From the NCBI GenBank assembly GCA_024233865.1, contig JACKPA010000015.1, positions 62,001-126,000 of the forward strand: DNA of 64,000 nt, read 5' to 3'. Positions 10,147 through 18,787 of this stretch are shown one piece after another. This stretch comes from Leptospiraceae bacterium. GTDB lineage: Bacteria > Spirochaetota > Leptospiria > Leptospirales > Leptospiraceae. The notes beneath the pieces were generated by a model. It was not told the origin of the DNA and did not search any database. It worked only from the letters and a program-made list of their open reading frames with translations. The translations under genes were made by a program, and so were the position numbers. Each line of letters begins with the position of its first letter. The stretch's first letter is position 1.

Positions 10147-10602
10147 CTAAACTTTCTCCAAAGAAGAAACTTTCTCAAAAACGTTTGTTTTGACTAAATG
10201 GTTTTCATTTAAGGAAATACACTGCTTTCCCAAAAGCAATTTGGGATTGATAACAATCGGACCTTGGAGGTTTGCTGTCATTTTCATGGGGTCATTAGAT
10301 GGCACATTCAAAATAGCTAAAATAACCCCCTCTTTTATATGATCTATTTTTATGATAGATAGCTCGGACTCTAAAATTAGAGGTTCGTAATCCGGAACAA
10401 AAAGCTCCGGTTGTGTAACAATAAAGGCTAAATTTGAATCTTCGCTAGATTGAAGCCATTTAAAAGGAGTATCTTCATTTTCTTCTACAAGAGCAAAATA
10501 CCGATAATCTTCAAAACCCAACAAACCTTCGGGAAAACATATTAACTGCTTTTGAGAAATTTCAATTTTTCCCAAGGCTTTCGTTTGTAATTCTATTCTC
10601 AT
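10147..10602 (-). CDS. fliW: Flagellar assembly factor FliW
   Basis: FliW is the protein antagonist of CsrA and binds flagellin, thereby coupling flagellin synthesis to secretion. The 151-residue product has the family pattern: FPEGLLGFEDYRYFALVE near residues 28-45, PFKWLQSSEDSNLAFIV, and a C-terminal NLQGPIVINPKLLLGKQ. It lies 6 nt downstream of flgL and directly abuts csrA. This flgL-fliW-csrA order is common in spirochaetes and Firmicutes. Confidence 0.95.
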   Translation of the reverse strand: MRIELQTKALGKIEISQKQLICFPEGLLGFEDYRYFALVEENEDTPFKWLQSSEDSNLAFIVTQPELFVPDYEPLILESELSIIKIDHIKEGVILAILNVPSNDPMKMTANLQGPIVINPKLLLGKQCISLNENHLVKTNVFEKVSSLEKV

Positions 10603-10608
10603 CTACTT

Positions 10609-11874
10609 TTATCTTAAAAAGTCCAGCAAAGTCGGTTTAATCACTCTTGCTCCTACATTTAAAGCGTATTGATGCACTGATTCAAGCCACTTCAAATTCA
10701 TAATCGCTTCAGCAAAATCAACGGATTCGTTTTTTGCAAGCATTTCTGTCATAAAAGTTTTGTCAAATTCAACTCTTTGATTGTGTTGTTCTAACCGATT
10801 AGTTCTCGCTCCGACAACGGCTCTATGTTTCAAGATATTTTCCAAAGCAAGGTCTATGTCTTGAATATCTCTTCCTGAAATTCTTTCTTGATCTTTTGAA
10901 ATTAGGTCATTTTTGAACTGAATTAAAACATCAAAAATAGATAATCCGGCAGTTGTCGCTGTAGTAGAATAATTATTAGGTGGCTCGGAATTGTTTGAAT
11001 CGAGCAAGCCTATGTCTCTCAAAACTGTTCCGGATCCAACCTCTTCCAACCAAATTTGGTGAGGGGATGTTGTCACCAAGGTTATATTGTCATTTCCGAG
11101 TTTGGAAGCTTTCACTTCAATTGGAGAATTGTTTATTTTATCAATAATATCATCGATTGTATCTCCGGCAGAAACCTGAATATCGACCCCATCAATTTTG
11201 AACTTTTGTTCGGAATTAGCTCTATATTCTGAATTATCCAAGCTTGTGGTCAAACTCATATTCGTGCCCCAAAATGCCCTATTCCCAGGTACAGAGACTG
11301 GGATGTATTCACCACGCTCTATTTCTCGGAATTGCTCTCCGATGTTTCCTCGGTATTGAACGGCAACAATTTGGTCCTTGGGGTCAATTCCTTGCAAGCT
11401 ATTTGGTTTTGCTTCAATTGCTTCAAAAGGAGACTTTTCTATTGTATGCCCACCAAATAAAAATCTACCGGTAGCATCTCTTGTGTTTGCCAAATCGATC
11501 AGTGCTCTAAGGTGCTGGTCAACCTCTTTTCGTATGGCAACTTCTAATTCAAATCCTTTGTCACCCTGGTATATTCCATTGGCTGCTTGAACCGACAAAG
11601 TCCGAACTCTTTGCAATATATCGGTAACTCTTTCAAAAATACCATCTACTTGTTGCAGTCTTGAAGTTCCATCATTTATATTCTTTTGAAATTGATCCAA
11701 TTCATGCAATCTCGACCTAAAATACATTTGGTTAGAAGCTACCCCTGGTTCATCCGAGGGTCGCCTAATTTTGATCCCTGTTCCCAACTGGTGTTGAATT
11801 TCATCTAATTCGACCTGCTGGCGATTCAAATTGCTTACCAGGGAATTGGAAGACATTTGGCTAGTAATTCTCAT
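10609..11874 (-). CDS. flgL: Flagellar hook-associated protein 3 (hook-filament junction)
   Basis: FlgL forms the second ring of the hook-filament junction. The 421-residue protein has flagellin-like coiled ends: MRITSQMSSNSLVSNLNRQQ at the N-terminus with GTGIKIRRPSDEPGVA, and a C-terminal helix including ILKHRAVVGARTNRLEQ. The middle contains a variable outer domain. AAGGA precedes the ATG at 11874 by a suitable distance. The 118-nt upstream gap separates it from the SGNH-MBOAT gene. In many spirochaetes flgK lies directly upstream of flgL; here it is replaced by glycan-modification genes, and flgK is not in the window. Confidence 0.93.
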   Translation of the reverse strand: MRITSQMSSNSLVSNLNRQQVELDEIQHQLGTGIKIRRPSDEPGVASNQMYFRSRLHELDQFQKNINDGTSRLQQVDGIFERVTDILQRVRTLSVQAANGIYQGDKGFELEVAIRKEVDQHLRALIDLANTRDATGRFLFGGHTIEKSPFEAIEAKPNSLQGIDPKDQIVAVQYRGNIGEQFREIERGEYIPVSVPGNRAFWGTNMSLTTSLDNSEYRANSEQKFKIDGVDIQVSAGDTIDDIIDKINNSPIEVKASKLGNDNITLVTTSPHQIWLEEVGSGTVLRDIGLLDSNNSEPPNNYSTTATTAGLSIFDVLIQFKNDLISKDQERISGRDIQDIDLALENILKHRAVVGARTNRLEQHNQRVEFDKTFMTEMLAKNESVDFAEAIMNLKWLESVHQYALNVGARVIKPTLLDFLR

Positions 11875-11992
11875 ATAAACACATCCTTAAAAAGAAAATC
11901 GACAGATAAGTGGAAAATTTCAAGCATTTTATTAGTTGTAACTAAGTTTTGTTTTCACTTTTCGCTGGAAAATGCCTTTAATCTAATACAGC

Positions 11993-14788
11993 TTAAAACT
12001 GAAAATATATAAAAGGCTGGATTTCCGCAATAGATAAATTGTACAATAAGGCAATAACAACTACAACAGTAAGAGCTTGTAAAACGACTCCTATTCGCAA
12101 CCAAAGGTTTTGCAATTTCATTTTCAAGTTCTTTAGAAATGTATAGTAAAAATAGGATAGCAAAATCACCCAAACGGTCGTCCACTCTAGATTTGCCATT
12201 GATGCTGTTCCTTTGGAAATAACAGTCCATATTCCGGAGAACGTCTCATAAGAATCAGAACGAAAAATCCACCATCCGAAAAGAACCAAGTGCAAAGTTA
12301 TGAGTTGTCTAAAAAAATTGATAAACCAACTATCACCTCTTTTGTCCAAGCCGGCAAACCTCTCTATTGCCAATAAAACGCCATGGTAAATTCCCCATAA
12401 AATAAAGGCAATACCCGCTCCATGCCACAATCCACACAAAAACATCGTGATAAATAAATTACGGTACACACCATTTCGACTTCCACCCAAGCTTATATAC
12501 AGATAGTCTCGAAACCAACTTCCTAAAGAAATGTGCCACCTTCTCCAAAAGTCCGTAATAGAAAATGAAGAGTATGGATAGTCAAAGTTTTTGGTTAGAT
12601 GAAACCCTAAAATCATTGCCGAGCCAATCGCAATATCCGTATATCCGGAAAAATCTCCGTAAATCTGCAAACCATAAGCATACAGAGCTGCAATGGCTTC
12701 TATGCTGCTATACATTTCCGGATTGGCATAAACCTTGTCGATTATATGAACCGCCAACCAATCAGCTCCCGTTTTTTTCAAAAGTCCTGCCAGTATAATA
12801 AAAATTCCTATTTGAAATTTTGTAGGACTGAGTAGAAAGTGCTGTCCTTTTTCTTTTAGTCTTGGAAGAAACTCAATTGCTCGTACGATAGGACCGGCTA
12901 CAAGCTGCGGAAAAAAAGTCACATAAGAAGCAAACTTGGTAAAGTTCTTTTCTGGAGTTAATTGCTTTCTATAAACGTCTATTGTATAAGAAAGAGATTG
13001 GAAGGTATAAAAAGAAATTCCAACGGGTAATGTGAGATGGAGCATGGAAATTTCCACTTGACTCCCATTGATTACTAAGTGATTTAGAAGTGATACAAAG
13101 AAGTCGTAGTATTTGAAAAAGAACAAAAGGGATAAATTCAAAAACAACGACAAAACCAAGTATACCGTTCCTCTTTTTCCAAACGTTTGTCTTTTAAAGA
13201 TGAGTAAAGAACAAACATAATCAATACAAGTAGAAAAAACGATTAACAAAGTTGGCAAAAAGTTCCAAGTCGAATAAAAGTAGAGAGAAACAAAAGTTAA
13301 AAAGGTTATTTTTAGATTTGGGATTCGAGTAAGGAAGGCAGATACAAAAAAAACAAGCACAAAAAAATAAGCGTAAGCTTTGGAGTTAAAATATATCTCT
13401 TTGTTTTTCTCTTTTTTGAGCTTTTCCAGTTCTAACTTTTTAGAAAATTCTTGGTGTCCGAGAAACTTTTGGTAGGCAGTGTAAATTTCATTGTACAATA
13501 TACCAGCATAGTAGTCACCTCCTATTCGCGTAAGGTGGATTCTATCGGGTTGGATGTAGCCTTTGTTGTACATGAGTTCGTTATGTCCTTGTCCTCCCAA
13601 AGCCAGAAAGCTATCGTAAAAAGCGATGCCGAACTCTTCACACACTTCTTTTTGAGCTTGTATGATATTGGCTATTTCCGGCATGGTGACAAACTTTCCA
13701 TCTTGGGTTGCTATAATTCTCTCATAAGGAGACAAGATTAGAATAGAGGAATTCGGATTGTATTTCTTAAACCTTTGTACAACGTTAGTCAGTTTTTCTT
13801 TGTAGGTTTGGATCGGTTCTTTGCTATGCAGCATATTTTGAGATTCGTTTACTCCAAACTGAAACAAAATCAAATCAGGCGAGTACAACCTCATTCCACA
13901 AGCAAAGTTTTCTTCTGGTACGGTGAGCAGGTCATTCATTTCAATTCCTTGTCTAGAAACAGGTGAATAGGCGATTCCATAATCAGTTTCCAGAGAAATC
14001 GTATCCAAATACAACTCTCCCAACTTTATACCGCTAAGGCTTAGGGTAAACTGATTGGCATCTGGTAAATCGAAAAGAATCTTAGAACAACCGGAATTAC
14101 TTAAGTCTATTGTTTTGGAAAGTGAACCATCTTTTGCTTGTAAAGACGCATTTAGCAAATTGGGTGACGTATTTCGTATATACAGCTCTAACTTTGTCCA
14201 GGGCTTCTGACTGTTTTCCATAAAATGTTTGAGATAAATCGGATTTCTGATCGGAATAAAACTTTCTCCCAAAAAGCCAAGTTTGGGATTATGATTACCC
14301 AGTGCTTCTATATTTTCTGATATAAATTGTTCGGGAGTTGTCTGATTGTTATGATGGATTAGTTTTCTTTTGACACTAGGAACAATGGGAATGAGTCCCC
14401 TACCACCATCCCCAAAATCTGCTTGAAAATGTTCCGTTAGTTTGGACGTAATAAACCCTCCCCAGATAATAGAATCTCCCAAATGAATAATTCGCACAAC
14501 ACCATTTTTATGATTTTGCAAGTAATCCAACTTAAGAAAAAAAGACTTGAGCCAAAGGTAGTTTTCACCAGCAGAAAGAAGTGATTCTTTCTTGTGGATC
14601 GGCGAAATTTCTTTTGGTTGGTGTTTGGGAAAAAGGCTTTGTACAAAATCAGGTAGAATTTCCTCTGTTTCCGGGAAGTATTTAAGCCCCAAAGGAGAAA
14701 GAAATGCCTTTTGACCAAAGGAAAAAGAACTAAAGGAAATGAGAAAAAACAAAAAGAATAGAAAAATTCTAATGTATAATTTTTTCAA
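11993..14788 (-). CDS. SGNH esterase-like domain fused to MBOAT O-acyltransferase
   Basis: This 931-residue protein joins two modules normally found as separate AlgI/AlgJ-like partners. Residues about 75-440 form an SGNH/GDSL-like domain with HLGDS (Ser106), FGVNES near 310 and DRIHLT near 413, giving the Asp-X-X-His dyad. Residues about 465-931 form an MBOAT membrane domain with many transmembrane segments, LPVGISFYTFQSLSYTIDVYR-type family sequence (split here by position near 600) and LWHGAGIAF with the invariant histidine near 789. Such proteins move acyl groups across the inner membrane and attach them to exported glycans. The N-terminus has a signal-like segment. The first 20 nt overlap the nonulosonate synthase gene, implying coupled translation and a shared product. 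Confidence 0.88.
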   Translation of the reverse strand: MKKLYIRIFLFFLFFLISFSSFSFGQKAFLSPLGLKYFPETEEILPDFVQSLFPKHQPKEISPIHKKESLLSAGENYLWLKSFFLKLDYLQNHKNGVVRIIHLGDSIIWGGFITSKLTEHFQADFGDGGRGLIPIVPSVKRKLIHHNNQTTPEQFISENIEALGNHNPKLGFLGESFIPIRNPIYLKHFMENSQKPWTKLELYIRNTSPNLLNASLQAKDGSLSKTIDLSNSGCSKILFDLPDANQFTLSLSGIKLGELYLDTISLETDYGIAYSPVSRQGIEMNDLLTVPEENFACGMRLYSPDLILFQFGVNESQNMLHSKEPIQTYKEKLTNVVQRFKKYNPNSSILILSPYERIIATQDGKFVTMPEIANIIQAQKEVCEEFGIAFYDSFLALGGQGHNELMYNKGYIQPDRIHLTRIGGDYYAGILYNEIYTAYQKFLGHQEFSKKLELEKLKKEKNKEIYFNSKAYAYFFVLVFFVSAFLTRIPNLKITFLTFVSLYFYSTWNFLPTLLIVFSTCIDYVCSLLIFKRQTFGKRGTVYLVLSLFLNLSLLFFFKYYDFFVSLLNHLVINGSQVEISMLHLTLPVGISFYTFQSLSYTIDVYRKQLTPEKNFTKFASYVTFFPQLVAGPIVRAIEFLPRLKEKGQHFLLSPTKFQIGIFIILAGLLKKTGADWLAVHIIDKVYANPEMYSSIEAIAALYAYGLQIYGDFSGYTDIAIGSAMILGFHLTKNFDYPYSSFSITDFWRRWHISLGSWFRDYLYISLGGSRNGVYRNLFITMFLCGLWHGAGIAFILWGIYHGVLLAIERFAGLDKRGDSWFINFFRQLITLHLVLFGWWIFRSDSYETFSGIWTVISKGTASMANLEWTTVWVILLSYFYYTFLKNLKMKLQNLWLRIGVVLQALTVVVVIALLYNLSIAEIQPFIYFQF

Positions 14789-15740
14789 TCGCCCATGCTT
14801 CCGGAAATTTCTTGTCCTTTAAATGAATGGCTGGTCGCAAAGGTATCCAACTTTGGTTACTCTCGTTTTGGTAAAGGGAACGTCTTCCAAAAAATCGCCC
14901 CTCTATCTCTCTCTTTTCGGGGATAAATCGTTCTTTTCCCAGCATCTGATAAGCCGTTTGACAATGGTTTACCATCTCTTGGAATTCATTTGGGTCTGCT
15001 GAGATCGTGTGATCGGGACCGGGAAGATTTTTATCCATTGTGAAATGCTTTTCAATCACAGAGGCTCCCAAACCAATTGCAATAACAGCTCCTAAAAAAC
15101 CGGAAGAATGGTCAGAGAATCCAACCGGACAAGACACTATTTTTTTAAAAAGCTCAATGGTTTTTAGGTTTAGGTTTTCTGCCGGAGTCGGATACAAAGA
15201 CACACAGTGAAAAAGGCAGAGTTGTTTTACATCAAGGGATTTCAAATATTCCAAACTTCTTGCAATTTCAAAAAATTCGGACGCTCCTGTTGATAAAAAG
15301 ATCGGTAGTTTTGTAGAGGCACACTTTTCCAAAAGTTGTGAGTTTACTAGATCACCGGAAGCTATTTTTAAAATAGGTACATTCAAGGAAACAAGCAAGT
15401 CAACGGCTGAACTACATAAAGGAGTTGAAAAGAATTCCAAGCCCTCTTCGGTAGCCGTTTTTTGAAATTCTCTGTGAAACTTTTCATTCAGCTCGTATTG
15501 TTTGAAAATATCAAATAAAAACTTAGCTTCCACATTGTTTTTGTCAATAAACTCTTCCGTTGTATACGATTGAAACTTAACTGCATTTGCTCCGCTCTTT
15601 TTGGCTGCTTGTATGGTTCGTCTACCCAGTTCCAAATCATTGTTGTGGTTCAAACCGATCTCTGCTACTATAAACGGCTTTTCGTTCTCTCCGATTATAA
15701 TTTGAGAATTGATTCTAATTGTGTTTTGAAATGTATCCAT
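14769..15740 (-). CDS. neuB: N-acetylneuraminate/nonulosonate synthase (NeuB family), short C-terminus
   Basis: NeuB-type enzymes condense a hexose derivative with phosphoenolpyruvate to make sialic, legionaminic or pseudaminic acid. The TIM-barrel signatures are present: FIVAEIGLNHNNDLELGRR-like start, VKFQSYTTEEF, FFSTPLCSS, LKIASGD, LFHCVSLYPTP, VGFSDHSSG and IEKHFTMDKNLPGPDH. I chose ATG at 15740 (323 residues) because it fits the family's N-terminus; an in-frame GTG lies at 15779. The protein stops shortly after RRSLY, so the C-terminal SAF/antifreeze-like domain is largely missing or very diverged. Which nonulosonate is made is unclear. The gene overlaps the acyltransferase by 20 nt. 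Confidence 0.88.
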   Translation of the reverse strand: MDTFQNTIRINSQIIIGENEKPFIVAEIGLNHNNDLELGRRTIQAAKKSGANAVKFQSYTTEEFIDKNNVEAKFLFDIFKQYELNEKFHREFQKTATEEGLEFFSTPLCSSAVDLLVSLNVPILKIASGDLVNSQLLEKCASTKLPIFLSTGASEFFEIARSLEYLKSLDVKQLCLFHCVSLYPTPAENLNLKTIELFKKIVSCPVGFSDHSSGFLGAVIAIGLGASVIEKHFTMDKNLPGPDHTISADPNEFQEMVNHCQTAYQMLGKERFIPEKREIEGRFFGRRSLYQNESNQSWIPLRPAIHLKDKKFPEAWAIEKIIH

Positions 15741-15900
15741 TCTTCCATGTTTTTCAGAGTCGTTTTTTTGTACAAGCACAATTTATATAAGCACAGGGCG
15801 AAAGTATTGTTTCCATTGTCTGTGACTTTTATTCTGCAAAAGTTATTTTTTTGCATACTATATTTTCAATGACTTAGATTTTTTAATAGAATCTGTCTAT

Positions 15901-15984
15901 AATAATGTTTATAACATATTATTATACTATTTTGATAATTATAGCAAGATTATAATTTGACAAATTTGTTAGTGTTAATATTGT
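15901..15984. promoter_or_regulatory. Divergent neuB/cas3 intergenic region with putative cas3 promoter
   Basis: The gap between neuB and cas3 is strongly AT-rich. A near-palindrome (AATAATGTT, 3-nt centre, AACATATTATT) spans 15901-15923. A candidate cas3 promoter is TTGACA at 15957-15962, 16 nt, then TATTGT at 15979-15984. This would place transcription start near 15991, leaving a leader of about 25 nt. The boxes are read by eye, and such AT-rich DNA produces chance matches. Confidence 0.4.
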
Positions 15985-16015
15985 AAATTTGTTTTTATAT
16001 TTATTGGAGACAGGC

Positions 16016-18787
16016 ATGAAAAGCTACTATAATTATTGGGGAAAAGCTGGAAAAGACGGAAATTATCATTTACTTCCATATCATTGCTTGGATGTTGCAG
16101 CAGTAGCTGAGATTTTATTTCAAGAAAATCCCAAAATGTTAAATAAGTTTGTAGAATTAACAAAGTTTGAAGATGGGTTATTTCGCTATCTTTTCCTCTT
16201 TTTTTTAGCAATTCACGATTTAGGAAAATTTGCAGACTCTTTCCAGGGACAAGTATCAGAATTGTATTCTAAGTTAAACCCTGGTTTTTCGCCTAAAGTC
16301 TATAATATTCGACATGATAGTCTAGGGTATATTCTTTGGAACAAAAAGTTCCTCATTAACAAAAGAGGACGTATTGAAGGAAAAATTCTTGATTCTAATA
16401 TATTTGGTTTGGGAACTACCGACTCCAATTTCAAAAGGAATTTTAATAACATTGCTTCAATTTTTATCTCTATTGCCACAGGACATCACGGAAGACCACC
16501 TTCCAATACCGGATATACTACTAGTGTGGATATAACAAGTCATTTTACAGAAAGAAATATACAAGATTCCTTTGATTTTTTATCTAATGTTTATCAATTT
16601 TTCCTAAAAGAGCCTATCTTGGAAAAGTTAAACCAACTCAACCTGGAAGATTTAATTTCGAGCTTCAAAACTGTTTCTTTTTGGATTGCTGGTTTTACTG
16701 TTTTATGCGATTGGATTGGTTCAAACGGTGATATTTTCAAGTTTGTATCTGAAGAAAAGCCAATTGAGGAGTATTGGAACGATTTTGCCATTCCGTCAGC
16801 TCGTGAAGCTATAAAAAGATCAGGTATTTTACCTTCTAAAGTTTCCAAATATACGAATCCACAAGACTTATTCTCTTATCTAGAGACACCGACACCTTTG
16901 CAATCTCTATGTGATTCTTTGCAAATCAAGAATGGTCCCCAACTTTTTATATTAGAAGATGTGACAGGTGCTGGAAAAACGGAAGCCTCACTCATTTTAG
17001 CCAAAAGATTACTTTCTAACTGTGAATATGATGGTTTGTACATTGGGCTTCCTACAATGGCAACCGCCAATGGAATGTATGAACGGGTAGCTAGTTTTTA
17101 TAGAAAGATTTATGAGCCTGATTCCAAGCCTTCTTTGATTCTCGCCCACAGTGCAAAAGACCTCTCAGACCAATTCAGACAAACCATTATTTCCGAAAAT
17201 ATTCCAGAAGACGTTCCTTATGCTGAGGATGAAGAATCAGCTTCTGCTCTGTGTTCAGCTTGGCTTGCTGATAGTAGCAAAAAGAGTACATTGGCTAGTG
17301 TCTCTGTTGGTACAATTGACCAAGCTCTTGTATCTGTACTTTTGTCTAAATTTCAATCTCTACGTTTATTTGGACTTTTTAACAAGGTTTTAATTTTGGA
17401 TGAAATTCATGCTTATGATGAGTATATGAATGAATTGATTGAAACCTTACTAAAAGTACATTCTCAAATTGGAGGTTCTATTATTTTGCTCTCAGCTACT
17501 ATACCCCAAAATTTAAAAAATCGCTTCATTGGATCGTTTTTGAATCGTAGTATAAATGAAGTAGGAATCCCGAAAAAACATTATCCTCTAATGACTATGT
17601 GTGGAAATCAAGAAATATTAGAAATAGAATTAGCTACTAGAGAAGAAGTTAGGCGAAGTGTAAAAGTAGATTTTATTCATAACCTAAAGGAAGTCTATGC
17701 TCTAATTCAAAGAGTAGTAACAGAAGGAAAGTGTATATGTTGGATACGTAATACGGTCTCAGATTCAATGGTAGCCTATGAAAACATAAAAAAACTTTAT
17801 GGTGAAAACAATGCAATTCTTTTTCATGCTCGTTTTGCTATGGGTGATAGATTGGATATAGAAAGTGAAGTGCTAAGAATGTTTGGAAAAAATAGCACAA
17901 ATACTGACCGAAAAGGAAAAATTGTAATCGCTACGCAGGTAGTGGAACAATCCTTAGATTTGGATTTTGATGTAATGGTGACTGATTTGGCTCCAATAGA
18001 CTTGATCATCCAAAGAGCCGGTAGATTACATAGACATACAAGAGATTTTTCAGGCAATAGGATAACAGAAAAAGACCAAAGAAATACACCTTTTCTTTAT
18101 ATCCATTCCCCGGAATTAACGGAAGACCCATCTGAGAATTGGTATTCATCTTTTTCAAAAGGCGGAGCGATGGTTTATCCAGATCATGGAAAGTTGTTCC
18201 TTACCGCAGATATTTTGAATAAAAGAGGTGAAATCAAAATGCCAGAAGATGCAAGAAATCTCATCGAGTATGTATACGGTGAAAGTCAGTTGATTCCTGA
18301 AAAGTTGGTTGAAAAAAGCCGAAAAAATACGGAAAAAGAAAAACAGAAGAGAGCACAAGCTGAAAATAATACCATCACAATAGAATCCGGTTATACATCC
18401 ATAGACAATAGTAGTATATGGAATGAAATTAATGCTCCCACTCGTTTGGGTGGCGAAACCATCAAAGTCTTATTGTTAAAATACCAAAATAGAAAATTAA
18501 AACCTTGGTATGCAAAAGGGACTCATGCACTGCCCAATAGTGAAGTCAAAGTGCTTTCTTATATCATCCATTCGGAATTTGAGTCGGAAGATTTAAACCT
18601 AAAAAAAGCTATAAAAGACTTAAAAGAAAAGCTACCTGGAAAAGGAAAGTATTCTCTTTTGTTACCTCTTCAAGAAGTGAACGGAATGTGGATTGGTTTT
18701 GGATTAAGTCAAAAAGGAGAAAAAATGAAGTATGCTTATGATACTAAAATGGGTTTTAGAATATTAAAAGAAGGAGAAAATGAATGA
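16016..18787 (+). CDS. cas3: Type I-E CRISPR-associated nuclease-helicase Cas3
   Basis: Cas3 is recruited by Cascade to R-loops and unwinds and shreds the target DNA. ATG at 16016 is preferred over an upstream TTG (15989) because GGAG at 16006-16009 is correctly spaced; this gives 923 residues. The N-terminal HD nuclease domain shows His23, HDLGKFADSFQ (His67-Asp68) and a GHHGRPP motif near residue 160. The superfamily 2 helicase follows with Walker A TGAGKTEAS near 316-324, DEIH near 462-465, LLSATIP and the motif VI QRAGRLHRH. A C-terminal accessory domain ends the protein. All parts look intact. The stop overlaps the cas8e start by 4 nt. Confidence 0.97.
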   Translation: MKSYYNYWGKAGKDGNYHLLPYHCLDVAAVAEILFQENPKMLNKFVELTKFEDGLFRYLFLFFLAIHDLGKFADSFQGQVSELYSKLNPGFSPKVYNIRHDSLGYILWNKKFLINKRGRIEGKILDSNIFGLGTTDSNFKRNFNNIASIFISIATGHHGRPPSNTGYTTSVDITSHFTERNIQDSFDFLSNVYQFFLKEPILEKLNQLNLEDLISSFKTVSFWIAGFTVLCDWIGSNGDIFKFVSEEKPIEEYWNDFAIPSAREAIKRSGILPSKVSKYTNPQDLFSYLETPTPLQSLCDSLQIKNGPQLFILEDVTGAGKTEASLILAKRLLSNCEYDGLYIGLPTMATANGMYERVASFYRKIYEPDSKPSLILAHSAKDLSDQFRQTIISENIPEDVPYAEDEESASALCSAWLADSSKKSTLASVSVGTIDQALVSVLLSKFQSLRLFGLFNKVLILDEIHAYDEYMNELIETLLKVHSQIGGSIILLSATIPQNLKNRFIGSFLNRSINEVGIPKKHYPLMTMCGNQEILEIELATREEVRRSVKVDFIHNLKEVYALIQRVVTEGKCICWIRNTVSDSMVAYENIKKLYGENNAILFHARFAMGDRLDIESEVLRMFGKNSTNTDRKGKIVIATQVVEQSLDLDFDVMVTDLAPIDLIIQRAGRLHRHTRDFSGNRITEKDQRNTPFLYIHSPELTEDPSENWYSSFSKGGAMVYPDHGKLFLTADILNKRGEIKMPEDARNLIEYVYGESQLIPEKLVEKSRKNTEKEKQKRAQAENNTITIESGYTSIDNSSIWNEINAPTRLGGETIKVLLLKYQNRKLKPWYAKGTHALPNSEVKVLSYIIHSEFESEDLNLKKAIKDLKEKLPGKGKYSLLLPLQEVNGMWIGFGLSQKGEKMKYAYDTKMGFRILKEGENE

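Noticed and set aside
11875..11992. Sigma-28 promoter for flgL
   Set aside because: TAAA and TCGAT fragments occur, but not at the spacing of the sigma-28 consensus.
11955..12230. Small minus-strand frame overlapping the end of the acyltransferase gene
   Set aside because: It is a shadow in another frame of a well-supported MBOAT domain.
15989..16015. Upstream TTG start for cas3
   Set aside because: It has no ribosome site, while ATG 16016 has GGAG at ideal spacing and fits Cas3 N-termini.
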